Shown piece by piece: positions 43,286 through 52,544 of a stretch of DNA of 64,000 nt. The stretch's first letter is position 1, and each line of letters begins with the position of its first letter. The DNA comes from Grimontia celer. GTDB taxonomy: Bacteria; Pseudomonadota; Gammaproteobacteria; Enterobacterales; Vibrionaceae. The position numbers and the translations under genes were made by a program. The stretch lies in NCBI RefSeq assembly GCF_900055185.1, contig NZ_FIZX01000002.1:314586-378585 (forward strand), in the 5' to 3' direction. The notes below the pieces were generated by a model, which ran no database searches, had not been told where the DNA came from, and saw nothing but the letters and a program-made list of their open reading frames with translations.

Positions 43286-44034
43286 TGCAAGTGCAGGCGA
43301 TCGATAAAAAGCTGCCGGAATCCATCACTCCATTTCAAATTGCAGTGTTGGTGCTTTCGGTATTTGTTGTGCTTTCGCTGATGGTGGAAATCTTGTTTCC
43401 ACTATCAGCAGAGACGCGACAGATCCTGCTATATGTAGACACCCTGATCTGTGGGGTGTTCTTCATCGATTTCGTTCAACAGTTCCGCGCGGCAGAATCT
43501 AAGCTGCAATATATGAAATGGGGTTGGCTGGATTTGATTTCCTGTATTCCTTTGATGGATGTGAACCAATTCGCCCGCATTCTGCGCGTGGTGCGTCTGG
43601 TTAGGGCGATCAAGTCGATATCCATGATTACCCATGCCATCACTGAAAATAAAGCATCTTCCTCGTTGCACTTTCTGATTGCGACCTCGTTGATCATGAT
43701 GGTGTTTGGCTCTATCTACGTACTATCTCTTGAGCGCGGTATGCCGGGTGCCAATATCCAAACGGCGGCAGATGCCTTCTGGTGGACATTTATTACCATT
43801 ACGACTGTTGGTTATGGTGATTTTTATCCGGTGACTCTTGAGGGGAGAATTGTCGCCATTATGCTCATCACCATGGGAGTGGGCATGTTTGGCAGCTTTA
43901 CCGCGGTGTTTGCTTCTTGGTTAATTGCTGAACCGAAAGAGACCAAATCTGTCGCATTGGAAGTCGAAGTGCAATCACTGCGAAAGGAAATTCAGGAGTT
44001 AAAAGAACTGCTAAAAGACAACAAAGGCGTCTAA
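43285..44034 (+). CDS. Voltage-gated-type potassium ion channel
   Basis: A 249-residue six-helix channel subunit. The S4-like voltage sensor reads R-I-L-R-V-V-R-L-V-R-A-I-K-S-I, with arginines about every third residue. The pore has the selectivity filter T-T-V-G-Y-G-D, which specifies potassium. After S6 comes a short coiled coil (V-E-V-Q-S-L-R-K-E-I-Q-E-L-K-E-L-L) that probably helps tetramer assembly. ATG 43285 overlaps the LtrA stop by one base. No cytosolic nucleotide-binding or RCK domain is present. Confidence 0.93.
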   Translation: MQVQAIDKKLPESITPFQIAVLVLSVFVVLSLMVEILFPLSAETRQILLYVDTLICGVFFIDFVQQFRAAESKLQYMKWGWLDLISCIPLMDVNQFARILRVVRLVRAIKSISMITHAITENKASSSLHFLIATSLIMMVFGSIYVLSLERGMPGANIQTAADAFWWTFITITTVGYGDFYPVTLEGRIVAIMLITMGVGMFGSFTAVFASWLIAEPKETKSVALEVEVQSLRKEIQELKELLKDNKGV

Positions 44035-44050
44035 ACAGACGCCTATGTTT
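44025..44050 (+). terminator. Terminator overlapping the ion channel stop codon
   Basis: The stem AGGCGTCT / AGACGCCT, with loop AAAC, contains the TAA stop at 44032 and is followed by ATGTTTTT. Confidence 0.8.
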
Positions 44051-44068
44051 TTCGTGTAAACTCTCTTC

Positions 44069-44695
44069 TTATCGTTGGGTCAGCGCTAATTTGATACCCA
44101 GCCCGATGAACAACGTCCCCGTAACCCGGTTAAACCAACGAATAAACTGAAGCTTTGCCAGTGTCTGCTTCATCAGCTTTGCGGCACCGCCATAAAACAT
44201 CAAAGAGCCGAAAGAGATCGCCATAAAGGTTAGCGTCATAATGAAAAACTGCGGTGCAACAGGCGCGCTGGTATCCAGAAACTGTGGAAAAAATGACGCA
44301 AAAAAGACGATAGCTTTGGGGTTGGTGATCGCTAGCAGCAGGCTTTCACCGAAGTAATGGCTATAGCGTTTGTTCGGTCTATCACTCTCTTCAACATTTG
44401 AATGACCTATTCGACTTGAGCGGAAAATCTTGATACCGAGGTAAATCAGATAAACAGCACCAATGGCTTTAAATACCGTAAAGACGAGAGAGGACGTCAT
44501 CAAGAGCGCGCCAAGGCCAAGCATCGACACCACAGAGAGAATGAATAAGCCGACGATGTTGGCGAAGCTAGAAGTGGCGACGACAGACATTTTTCCAGTC
44601 AGACCATTGCGGATAGCCAGCAAAATGGCTGGCCCTGGACTGGTGACATAGAAAAATGAGACGAAAAGGTAAAGCAGAAAGGTCTCTAGCTGCAT
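44069..44695 (-). CDS. LysE/RhtB-family amino acid exporter
   Basis: A 208-residue membrane protein with about six helices. Family marks are F-Y-V-T-S-P-G-P-A-I-L-L-A-I-R-N-G near the N-terminus, A-V-Y-L-I-Y-L-G-I-K, and N-P-K-A-I-V-F-F in the middle. Such proteins export amino acids or derivatives; the substrate cannot be assigned. ATG 44695 has GGAGGAG about ten bases upstream and is preferred to GTG 44704, which would place the start inside that site. Confidence 0.92.
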   Translation of the reverse strand: MQLETFLLYLFVSFFYVTSPGPAILLAIRNGLTGKMSVVATSSFANIVGLFILSVVSMLGLGALLMTSSLVFTVFKAIGAVYLIYLGIKIFRSSRIGHSNVEESDRPNKRYSHYFGESLLLAITNPKAIVFFASFFPQFLDTSAPVAPQFFIMTLTFMAISFGSLMFYGGAAKLMKQTLAKLQFIRWFNRVTGTLFIGLGIKLALTQR

Positions 44696-44727
44696 GAAAA
44701 GCACTCCTCCATAAGCATTGGGAGGCT

Positions 44728-45189
44728 TTACAGATCCAGATAAAGCCTCAACATGTCTTTATGTTGCACCCCATTTTCCCAAATGGGCTCATCATAGTTG
44801 TCCAAAAAATGGTCTGTGACAACATCAAATACCCGAAATCCCATTCTCTGATAGAAAGTGAGCTGGTAGCCAAAGGTTCCAGTACCCAGTTCCAATCTTT
44901 TCATGTCTTTACCGCGGACAAATTGGATCATGTACCGAAGCAGTTGCGTACCGCAGCCTTTGCCCTGAAATTCAGGGGAAACCGCAATGTTAAACAGCTC
45001 TGCGCGATTGTTGCCAATGGGTTTCACAACGCATGCAGCCATTACATTATTTTCATCAGAGGTTGCAACTACACACCATGAATCAAGCAGGTATGAAGCG
45101 ATGCTGGATGCGGAAGGGTCTGCTTCTAAAAGCAATGAGGCAGGAATGTGCTGGGGTGTCACTTCGCTGAAGGTCATATTAGATGGCAT
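44728..45189 (-). CDS. GNAT-family N-acetyltransferase
   Basis: A 153-residue enzyme that would transfer an acetyl group from acetyl-CoA. Motif A is clear: F-N-I-A-V-S-P-E-F-Q-G-K-G-C-G-T-Q-L-L, with the pyrophosphate-binding Q-x-x-G-x-G. Motif B follows with F-Y-Q-R-M-G-F-R-V. The acceptor substrate is unknown. It lies 32 bp upstream of the exporter gene in the same direction, so the two may form an operon that acetylates and exports a toxic amine; this is a guess. Confidence 0.9.
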   Translation of the reverse strand: MPSNMTFSEVTPQHIPASLLLEADPSASSIASYLLDSWCVVATSDENNVMAACVVKPIGNNRAELFNIAVSPEFQGKGCGTQLLRYMIQFVRGKDMKRLELGTGTFGYQLTFYQRMGFRVFDVVTDHFLDNYDEPIWENGVQHKDMLRLYLDL

Positions 45190-45313
45190 CTGTCAGACAC
45201 CTTTTGCTGATAGTTTTCGTAAACGTCATCGAAAAAAGCATAAATTTCCTATTTGCCGAACGTGACTCAATCCTTTAGTTCATGCAACGACAAGTCAAAG
45301 GAAGCCAAATGGT

Positions 45314-45723
45314 TCAACTGACTTTCGCGCAACGAAGTTCGACTGTATGTCCTTGTGGGCTTTAAGGCGGCTGGATGAACCAAATCCTTCATAACCTTAA
45401 CGACGCATGATTTCACAATACTCAATGCCGCGCAGAGCAAGATGAGCACAGATCTTATCTTCGTCGATTGGAGAGATCGGTAGGCAGGGGTGGTCCGGAT
45501 TGTTATCAGTCTCTGTTGGAGCACCGCATCCTTGCCTTCCCAGTTGACTATGAAAACCGACAGTGCCAATCAAGTCGGAGTTCCCAGTTAACCGGGTTAA
45601 TCCTGTTTCAGGAGATGTTTCCTGCTCCAAGTAACAGTCGAGAACATCAGTATAAAATGTGATTATCGCACCGCGTTTTTCAGTTCTGAGAACCTGTTGA
45701 TTTATGCCCAGAATATTAAACAT
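45314..45723 (-). pseudogene. VOC-family (glyoxalase-like) gene with nonsense codon and frameshift
   Basis: The first 108 codons encode a vicinal-oxygen-chelate protein (I-T-F-Y-T-D-V-L-D-C, T-G-L-T-R-L, D-L-I-G-T-V). The family normally continues R-Y-G-A-E-G-F-G-x-S-I-Y-I-x-D-P-x-G-N-x-V-E-L-K. Here C-E-I-M-R-R is followed by TAA (45397-45399) where a tyrosine codon (TAT/TAC) is expected. The same frame then reads G-Y-E-G-F-G-S-S, and after one lost base in the run CTTAAAGCCC the next frame reads S-P-Q-G-H-T-V-E-L-R to TGA 45314-45316, including the metal-ligand glutamate. Total length (about 137 codons) matches an intact gene. AGGAG before the ATG remains. Two independent lesions argue for true decay. 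Confidence 0.85.
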
Positions 45724-45782
45724 GTTTTCTCCTGAATGCGATGACGCGACGCTTGCCTTGAAAATTGGACTTGTTGCGAGAG

Positions 45783-46076
45783 TTACAGGGAAGTAATGGG
45801 TAACCCCCGGCGTCGGGCTTTAGATTTGTATCGCGCTTCTTTTACGTACCATACGCAAGAACCCAGGATCACTGACACTGATGCAATCATCAGCAATTGA
45901 GATGGAAATTGGAGAAAGAAAACATCAACAGCGGACACAGGTTCGTAGAGAAACAATGTGGTGAGACGAGCGGTCAACAGAACGATGGAAAAGAAAAGGG
46001 CGGTGCGGATGATGTGAGAGAACTTTCCATAGCGACGTTCTTCACCCCACCTGTAAAAGCGTTTATCGAGTTCCAT
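45783..46076 (-). CDS. Small two-helix membrane protein
   Basis: A 97-residue protein of unknown function. The N-terminus is charged (M-E-L-D-K-R-F-Y-R-W-G-E-E-R-R-Y-G-K-F). Two membrane helices follow (F-F-S-I-V-L-L-T-A-R-L-T and Q-L-L-M-I-A-S-V-S-V-I-L-G), then a basic tail (Y-K-S-K-A-R-R-R-G). ATG 46076 has CCGGAACGAAT upstream; the longer frame to 46169 abuts fdhD and lacks a ribosome site. It is probably transcribed with fdhD. Similar small proteins near formate dehydrogenase maturation genes are not something I can name. Confidence 0.65.
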   Translation of the reverse strand: MELDKRFYRWGEERRYGKFSHIIRTALFFSIVLLTARLTTLFLYEPVSAVDVFFLQFPSQLLMIASVSVILGSCVWYVKEARYKSKARRRGLPITSL

Positions 46077-46169
46077 ATTCGTTCCGGATGAGCTAGCTAA
46101 GATATTGATGCGGAAGAATAAAGCGAACGCTGAGACTTTTGCATTGCGAGTTGTAAATTTGCGAGGCAC

Positions 46170-46997
46170 TCAACGGGAGGCGCGATTGTAAAGACGCGGT
46201 GCATCCTGCCTTGGGAGATGAACGAGGTTTAGGTTAGTTTCAATCGCGGTGTTTACTGCCAGAGACGTGGGTGTGCCGAGCGTAATGAGTGTACCAACAC
46301 CCGATAAAACAGCCTTTTGAACCAGCTCGATACTACAGCGGCTGGTGACCAGCAGTGCTTGGGTTGGAGCCAGTGCTTTGCTACGAAGTGCGGTTCCCAG
46401 CGCTTTGTCCAAAGCATTGTGACGGCCGATGTCTTCGCGGCACAGCATAATCTCGCCTTTTTCATCGACGAGCATCGCAGCGTGTATCGCGCCACTGATA
46501 TGCCCTAGTGACTGCCATTGACGCAGAGACTCCCGCAGGTTGAGTATGCTGTCGTTTTTGAGGGTGTCGATATATGGCAAGGGTTCAAATGTCGGAATGG
46601 CGTGTTCGAGAGATTCAGTACCACAGATCCCGCACCCCGTGCGACCAGCCAAATGACGTTTAGTGAGGGAAAGTCTGGCCTGTGCGCGGTTGGCCAGCTG
46701 CACATCAGCAATCAGCGCGTCGTCTTTCTGCTCAATGCTGATGTCATGAATTTCGCTACCGCTTCGTATGATCCTTTCACTGAAAGAAAAGCCATAAATG
46801 AAATCTTCAATATCTTGGGGTGTGACCATCATCACCGCGTGACTGACACCGTTGTAGCTGATAGCTAGTGGGGTTTCGGTTGGCAAAGTGGCAAACGAAG
46901 TGACCTGACTCTCGTCATCAATATAGTGATGCAGCGAGTGGGGAGGGAGCGGCGCGTCCGGATCTGCCTTGTCATCTTTCATCTTGCGGTTGGTCAT
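46170..46997 (-). CDS. fdhD: FdhD formate dehydrogenase accessory sulfurtransferase
   Basis: FdhD passes sulfur from a cysteine desulfurase to the molybdenum cofactor, which activates formate dehydrogenase. The 275-residue protein has the sulfur-carrying loop G-C122-G-I-C125-G, the early E-T-P-L-A-I-S-Y-N-G and the C-terminal R-E-D-I-G-R-H-N-A-L-D-K-A-L-G and S-R-C-S-I-E-L-V-Q-K motifs. It is divergent from the sarcosine oxidase genes. Sarcosine oxidation can release formaldehyde, which cells convert to formate, so the placement makes metabolic sense. The formate dehydrogenase itself is not in the window. Confidence 0.95.
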   Translation of the reverse strand: MTNRKMKDDKADPDAPLPPHSLHHYIDDESQVTSFATLPTETPLAISYNGVSHAVMMVTPQDIEDFIYGFSFSERIIRSGSEIHDISIEQKDDALIADVQLANRAQARLSLTKRHLAGRTGCGICGTESLEHAIPTFEPLPYIDTLKNDSILNLRESLRQWQSLGHISGAIHAAMLVDEKGEIMLCREDIGRHNALDKALGTALRSKALAPTQALLVTSRCSIELVQKAVLSGVGTLITLGTPTSLAVNTAIETNLNLVHLPRQDAPRLYNRASR

Positions 46998-47262
46998 TCT
47001 CAGCCCTGAGCGGTGTGTATCTCACGAAGCATAGCGCCATCCAGTTTACCGCGCTGAGCCCAAGTGTAAAAAGGTGAGGTCACACTTTGTCGCAAACGCA
47101 TTTCGGGCAGGCGCATTTGCACATTACCCAGTGAGATCCCCCCTTTACCATGCCTTCATACGGTGGCGTTTTTCCGCCTGACAGCAATGAAAAGACTACA
47201 CTTTTCAGTGCCGTGACAAATTCAGTGACGGCGTTAGATTTTCCGGAATTCAGGACAATGGA

Positions 47263-48513
47263 ATGACAGATTACTCAGGATTCGGGCTGTTTAAACACGC
47301 GCTCACTTTCCATGAAAATTGGCAACGGGCTTGGCGAAACCCAACGCCAAAACCCCTTTATGACGTGATCATTGTTGGCGGTGGTGGCCATGGTTTGGCG
47401 ACGGCCTACTATCTCGCCAAGGAATGTGGCGTTAAGAATGTTGCGGTGGTGGAAAAAGGCTGGCTTGGTGGCGGTAACACCGCACGTAACACCACCATTG
47501 TGCGTTCCAATTATTTGTGGGATGAAGCCGCACACCTCTACGAACACTCTCTCAAACTGTGGGAAGGCCTTTCCCAGGAGCTCAATTTCAACCTAATGTT
47601 CAGTCAACGCGGCGTGTTGAACCTGGGGCACAATCTTCAGGACATGCGTGATATCGAGCGTCGTGTCAGTGCAAACCGGTTAAATGGTATAGACAGTGAA
47701 GTCCTGGATACCAAAGGGGTACAGGATCTAGTGCCACTCCTCGATTGCTCTGACAACGCACGATACCCAGTTCTGGGTGCGAGTTGGCAGCCAAGGGGCG
47801 GCGTGGCGCGACACGATGCCGTTGCTTGGGGTTATGCCCGCGCTGCCGATCAATTGGGTGTGGATTTAATTCAACAGACGGAAGTGACCGGTCTTCGTAT
47901 TGAAGACGGTAAAGTGAAAGGTGTAGAAACCTCTCGCGGATTTATCGGCGGGGAAAAAGTGGGTTGTGTGGTTGCAGGTAACTCGGGTGAGTTGGCGCGA
48001 ATGGCAGGAATGACCATGCCACTGGAATCTCACCCCTTGCAGGCCATGGTGTCTGAACCCGTGAAGCCATGTATCGACACAGTCATCATGTCTAACGCTG
48101 TGCATGGTTACATCAGCCAGTCAGACAAAGGCGACTTGGTGATTGGCGCGGGTATCGACAGCTATAACGGCTTCGGTCAGCGCGGCTCCTTCCCCGTTAT
48201 TGAACACACCATTTCAGCAATCATCGAGATGTTCCCCTTCCTCAGCCGTGTGCGAATGAACCGTCACTGGGGCGGGATTGTCGATACCTGCCCCGATGCT
48301 TGCCCTATCATCAGTAAAACCGATATCAAAGGACTGTATTTCAATTGCGGCTGGGGTACTGGTGGCTTTAAGGCTACACCGGGTTCAGGCCATGTGTTTG
48401 CTCACACCATCGCGAACGATTCGCCGCACCCAATCGCGGCACCATTTAACCTCAACCGTTTTGTAACGGGCCATCTGATTGACGAACACGGCGCTGCCGG
48501 TGTTGCTCATTAG
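47263..48513 (+). CDS. soxB: Sarcosine oxidase, beta subunit
   Basis: This flavin subunit of heterotetrameric sarcosine oxidase oxidizes N-methylglycine to glycine, with the one-carbon unit going to tetrahydrofolate or released as formaldehyde. The 416-residue protein has the FAD dinucleotide motif [14 protein letters not shown] and the [14 protein letters not shown] strand. H184 in [12 protein letters not shown] matches the site of covalent FMN attachment. The C-terminal [12 protein letters not shown] motif is also typical. It is the first gene of soxB-soxD-soxAG. The 265-bp upstream region, shared with fdhD, must carry its promoter. Confidence 0.96.
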   Translation: MTDYSGFGLFKHALTFHENWQRAWRNPTPKPLYDVIIVGGGGHGLATAYYLAKECGVKNVAVVEKGWLGGGNTARNTTIVRSNYLWDEAAHLYEHSLKLWEGLSQELNFNLMFSQRGVLNLGHNLQDMRDIERRVSANRLNGIDSEVLDTKGVQDLVPLLDCSDNARYPVLGASWQPRGGVARHDAVAWGYARAADQLGVDLIQQTEVTGLRIEDGKVKGVETSRGFIGGEKVGCVVAGNSGELARMAGMTMPLESHPLQAMVSEPVKPCIDTVIMSNAVHGYISQSDKGDLVIGAGIDSYNGFGQRGSFPVIEHTISAIIEMFPFLSRVRMNRHWGGIVDTCPDACPIISKTDIKGLYFNCGWGTGGFKATPGSGHVFAHTIANDSPHPIAAPFNLNRFVTGHLIDEHGAAGVAH

Positions 48514-48543
48514 GGTCAACAGACCATAGGGAAAGGAACGCAG

Positions 48544-48840
48544 ATGCTACGGATTTATTGCCCCTACTGTGAAGAGTACAGAGAAGAAGACGAATTCAGC
48601 TATGGCGGTGAAGCGCACATTGTTCGCCCGCTGGAACCCGAAGCCCTGAGCGATAAAGAATGGGGTCATTACCTGTTCCATCGCAAGAACATTAAGGGCA
48701 GCCATCGCGAAATGTGGTATCACGCCGCGGGCTGTCGAAAGTTCTTCAACGTGCAGCGCAACACGGTGACTTACAAGATTGAAGCGGTATACAAAATCGG
48801 TGAGTCCGCTCCCGAGGAAAATGGGGAGGCGGGTGCATGA
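48544..48840 (+). CDS. soxD: Sarcosine oxidase, delta subunit
   Basis: A 98-residue zinc-binding subunit of heterotetrameric sarcosine oxidase. Zinc ligands are C6 and C9 (I-Y-C-P-Y-C), H60 and C64 (W-Y-H-A-A-G-C), in the family order. The R-E-M-W-Y-H-A-A-G-C-R-K-F-F-N-V-Q-R-N-T stretch is nearly invariant in SoxD. It starts 30 bp after soxB, and its TGA overlaps the soxA ATG by 4 bp. Confidence 0.95.
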   Translation: MLRIYCPYCEEYREEDEFSYGGEAHIVRPLEPEALSDKEWGHYLFHRKNIKGSHREMWYHAAGCRKFFNVQRNTVTYKIEAVYKIGESAPEENGEAGA

Positions 48841-51800
48841 GTCAGGTTAACCGTTTAAGCGAAGGCGGACGTATCGACCGCAATTCCTCTTTCACTTTTA
48901 CTTTTGAAGGCAAAGTGTATCAGGGCCATAAAGGTGACACCTTGGCCTCTGCGCTACTTGCTAACGGCGTGAAAGTCGTGGGGCGCAGTTTCAAATATCA
49001 CCGTCCCCGCGGCATTTTGGGGGCAGGTGCAGAAGAGCCGAACGCGATTTTGCAGCTGGGCTCAAATGATGCCACATCATTGCCGAACCAAAGAGCAACC
49101 CAGACAGAGCTCTATGATGGCCTGAATGCCCGCGTTGCCAATGCTTGGCCAAGCCTTGATAAAGATTTCCTCTCTGTGGTGGGAAAAATTGGCGGCGCAA
49201 TGATGCCTGCTGGCTTCTACTACAAGACCTTCATGTACCCAGAATCCCTATGGCCGACCTACGAAAAGCAAATTCGTAAGGCGGCGGGGTTGGGTGAAAT
49301 TCCCCGCGCGCGCGACCCGGATCAATACGATCACATGCATCAACATTGTGAAGTGCTGATTGTCGGCGGTGGCGCTGCTGGTCTGGCTGCGGCAAGGCAG
49401 TTTCTGGGCCTAGGGCAGCGTGTGATTCTGGTGGATGAGCAGTCAGAATTTGGTGGAAGCCTGCTGCATTGCCGCGAGAAGATAAACGGTAATCCCGCGA
49501 CGGACTGGGTCGCTGAAATCTTGGAGCAACTGGAGGCTGACCACAACTTCATGTTGTTGCCGAGAAGTACGGCGTTTGGTTATTACGACCACAACTTTGT
49601 GGGTGTCGTGGAAAGGCTTACCGATCACTTGGGTGACGACGTTAACGGTGTTCGCCAGCGCATCCATCATATCCGCGCTGAACATGTTTTGCTGGCAACG
49701 GGCGCGATAGAACGGCCACTGGTATTTGGTAATAACGATCTACCTGGCAGCATGTTGGCTTCGGCAGTTCAGATTTATCTCCGTCGTTATGCAGTTGCAC
49801 CGGGTAATGAGCTGATACTGATGACCACCAATGACGAAGCCTATGACGCGGCGATTGAGTGGCACAACAGTGGCAAGGCAGTTGTTGCTATTGTGGATAC
49901 ACGTTCCTTCTCTGATGGCGATCGTGTGAAAGAAGCTAAGGCTTTGGGTATTTCTGTCTTGCACGGTCATGCTGTGACCAGCCTTCAAGGTAGCAGTCAT
50001 GTCACTGGTGCGGAAGTGGCTCCTATCGACCGTGATGGAAAGAGCGTGACGGGCGCAATGAAAGTGCTGAGCTGCGATACGGTGGCGACCAGCGGCGGCT
50101 GGAGCCCTGCGCTGCATCTCAGTTGTCACACTGGGGGACGTCCCACTTGGCGCGATGATATTGCTGGATTTGTACCTTCAAATACCGTTGAAGGAATGGA
50201 TTATGCGGGTGCTGTTAATGGAGAAATCACGCTGCTGGATGTGATTCAGGACGGCGCTGCAAAAGCCAAAGTCATTGCAGACGCGCTGGGCGAAGAGCTC
50301 GCCGAAACGACCGTTCCTGTCGTCGACACTATGCAAACCGACCCTGCTATGGCGATGTACTTGGTGCCTTATCGTTTGCCGGTCAGTCGTGCGCCCAAAC
50401 AGTTTGTCGATTTTCAGAATGATGTTACCGCTGCGGGTATCGAGCTCGCAGTTCGTGAAGGTTACGAATCCATCGAGCACATCAAACGCTACACCGCGAT
50501 GGGCTTTGGTACCGATCAGGGGAAAACGGGCAATATTAACGGTATGGCGATTGCCGCCAATGCAATGGGTAAATCCATTGCAGAAACCGGGACTACCATT
50601 TTCCGCCCAATGTACACACCGGTGACCTTTGGCGCGCTGGCGGGGCAGCATGTCGGAAAACGGTTTGATCCAGCGCGTTATACCGCGATGCACGAATGGC
50701 ATGTCAGAGAAGGCGCGTTGTTTGAAAATGTAGGCCAATGGAAGCGCCCTTGGTATTACCCGAAAAACGGGGAAACCATGGATGAAGCCTTGGCACGCGA
50801 GTGTAAAGCAACCCGTGAGAGCGTGGGTATTCTGGATGCATCCACACTCGGTAAAATCGATATTCAGGGTAAAGATGCCCGTGAATTCCTGAACCGCATT
50901 TATACCAATGGCTGGGACAAACTGGCGCCGGGACGTTGTCGCTATGGCCTGATGTGTCATGAAGACGGCATGGTGTTTGATGATGGCGTGACATCCTGCA
51001 TTTCAGATTCTCACTTCATCATGACAACCACATCAGGTGGTGCAGCGGGTGTGCTGCAATGGCTGGAAGTGTGGCACCAGACGGAATGGCCAGAGCTTGA
51101 AGTCTACTTCACCAGTGTGACGGACCAATGGGCGACGATGACGATTTCCGGCCCAAATTGCCGCAATGTGTTGCGTCAGTTGGTTGGCGATGAAGATGTT
51201 TCGGAAGAGGCTATGCCGTTCATGAGCTGGAAGCCAATGAAAGTGGCTGGTGTGGATGCACGCGTTTTCCGCATCAGTTTCACGGGCGAACTATCCTTCG
51301 AAATTAACGTGAATGCCAACTATGGCCTCTATGTGTGGGAGCAGGTGATGAAAGCCGGGGAAGCCTACAACATCACTCCTTACGGCACGGAAACCATGCA
51401 CATTCTGCGTGCAGAGAAAGGCTTTATTATCGTGGGGCAGGATACTGATGGCTCGGTGACGCCGCAGGATCTCAATATGGGTTGGATTACCGGTAAGCAG
51501 AAAACCTACAGCTTCCTGGGTCGTCGATCCTGGTCAAGGGAGGACACTTCCCGAACTGACAGGAAACAGCTGGTGGGTCTGAAATGTGTGGAATCGCACA
51601 AGGTTATTCCAGAAGGGGCACAGGCAGTAGATAACCCTGACCAACCTGTCCCAATGACCATGGTGGGGCATGTCTCCTCTTCATACTTCAGTGCCGTATT
51701 GGGGCATTCCATTGCATTTGGTCTCATAAAAGACGGTCTTAACCGAATGGGGGAATATGTTTACTTCCCATTGGCGAATGGCAAGACACTCAAGGCGGAG

Positions 51801-52463
51801 ATTTGCAGCTCAGTGTTTTACGACACCAAGAATGAGAAGCCGATGAATGCGCATGAGGATGAAGTGTCGGCACTAACAGAAAGCTATGAGCCAGTAAAAC
51901 GAACACCTGTGCATCATCTTGGTAAATCGCATCCATCTTCACCTGGCGTGCATTTACACGAACGCGATGGTGTAAGCCATCTAGTGCTACGTGGTGAGCC
52001 TACCGCAGAGTTCTCTGCGGCGGTGGAAAGTGCATTAGGGCTGACGTTGCCAGTTTCACCTTGTACTTCTTCGGTGAACGATTCGCTGCAGATCTGGTGG
52101 CAGTCGCCAGATGAGTGGCTGATCCTGAGCTTCGATCAAGATGCAGGTACCATTGAGAAGAAACTTCGGGAAGTGCTGTCTGGGCATTTCCAAATCACAG
52201 ATGTGAGTGGCGGGCAGACATTACTGACGCTGACGGGCTCCCATGCCAAAGACGTGCTGAAGAAATCTGTTTCCTACGATGTCGATGGCAGAAGTTTCAT
52301 TACGGGCAAGTGCGTTGGCACATCTTTCGCGAAAGGGCAGGTGTTTATGCGCCATCACAGTGAAAACTGTTATGACCTGATTGTGCGCCGAAGTTTTGCT
52401 GACTACATCGCGCTTTGGATACAGCAATCTGCCGACGAATACGGATTGGCGCTGGACTGCTGA
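48837..52463 (+). CDS. soxA: Sarcosine oxidase alpha-gamma fusion (SoxA-SoxG)
   Basis: This chain has 1208 residues, against about 1000 for SoxA. Residues 1-1005 are the alpha subunit: an N-terminal ferredoxin-like 2Fe-2S-type fold region (V-Y-Q-G-H-K-G-D-T-L-A-S-A-L-L-A-N-G), the NAD-binding Rossmann domain (V-L-I-V-G-G-G-A-A-G-L-A-A-A), and a C-terminal glycine-cleavage T-like folate-binding region (T-I-S-G-P-N-C-R, F-T-G-E-L-S-F-E-I-N-V). After a short linker, residues from about 1025 on match the separate gamma subunit SoxG: L-V-L-R-G-E-P, Q-I-W-W-Q-S-P-D-E-W-L-I-L, D-V-S-G-G-Q-T-L-L-T-L, and V-R-R-S-F-A-D-Y-I-A-L-W. No separate soxG follows. All four activities are thus present in three chains. 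Confidence 0.94.
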   Translation: MSQVNRLSEGGRIDRNSSFTFTFEGKVYQGHKGDTLASALLANGVKVVGRSFKYHRPRGILGAGAEEPNAILQLGSNDATSLPNQRATQTELYDGLNARVANAWPSLDKDFLSVVGKIGGAMMPAGFYYKTFMYPESLWPTYEKQIRKAAGLGEIPRARDPDQYDHMHQHCEVLIVGGGAAGLAAARQFLGLGQRVILVDEQSEFGGSLLHCREKINGNPATDWVAEILEQLEADHNFMLLPRSTAFGYYDHNFVGVVERLTDHLGDDVNGVRQRIHHIRAEHVLLATGAIERPLVFGNNDLPGSMLASAVQIYLRRYAVAPGNELILMTTNDEAYDAAIEWHNSGKAVVAIVDTRSFSDGDRVKEAKALGISVLHGHAVTSLQGSSHVTGAEVAPIDRDGKSVTGAMKVLSCDTVATSGGWSPALHLSCHTGGRPTWRDDIAGFVPSNTVEGMDYAGAVNGEITLLDVIQDGAAKAKVIADALGEELAETTVPVVDTMQTDPAMAMYLVPYRLPVSRAPKQFVDFQNDVTAAGIELAVREGYESIEHIKRYTAMGFGTDQGKTGNINGMAIAANAMGKSIAETGTTIFRPMYTPVTFGALAGQHVGKRFDPARYTAMHEWHVREGALFENVGQWKRPWYYPKNGETMDEALARECKATRESVGILDASTLGKIDIQGKDAREFLNRIYTNGWDKLAPGRCRYGLMCHEDGMVFDDGVTSCISDSHFIMTTTSGGAAGVLQWLEVWHQTEWPELEVYFTSVTDQWATMTISGPNCRNVLRQLVGDEDVSEEAMPFMSWKPMKVAGVDARVFRISFTGELSFEINVNANYGLYVWEQVMKAGEAYNITPYGTETMHILRAEKGFIIVGQDTDGSVTPQDLNMGWITGKQKTYSFLGRRSWSREDTSRTDRKQLVGLKCVESHKVIPEGAQAVDNPDQPVPMTMVGHVSSSYFSAVLGHSIAFGLIKDGLNRMGEYVYFPLANGKTLKAEICSSVFYDTKNEKPMNAHEDEVSALTESYEPVKRTPVHHLGKSHPSSPGVHLHERDGVSHLVLRGEPTAEFSAAVESALGLTLPVSPCTSSVNDSLQIWWQSPDEWLILSFDQDAGTIEKKLREVLSGHFQITDVSGGQTLLTLTGSHAKDVLKKSVSYDVDGRSFITGKCVGTSFAKGQVFMRHHSENCYDLIVRRSFADYIALWIQQSADEYGLALDC

Positions 52464-52481
52464 TTTTCTTATTAATTCAAT

Positions 52482-52510
52482 GCCCGCATTACGCGGGCGT
52501 TGTTTTTCTT
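52482..52510 (+). terminator. Terminator of the sarcosine oxidase operon
   Basis: The stem GCCCGC / GCGGGC, with loop ATTAC, is followed by GTTGTTTTTCTT. It starts 18 bp after the soxA stop. Confidence 0.88.
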
Positions 52511-52544
52511 AGCCCCGTGACGCATTACTCATCTGCATTAGTGA

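Noticed and set aside
45267-45569. A 100-residue open frame overlapping the VOC gene
   Set aside because: It is another frame of the broken VOC gene; the conserved residues fall in the other two frames.
47041-47262. Glycine-type riboswitch upstream of soxB
   Set aside because: I looked for the paired glycine aptamer pattern and found only short, weak hairpins and one GCCGT/ACGGC inverted repeat.
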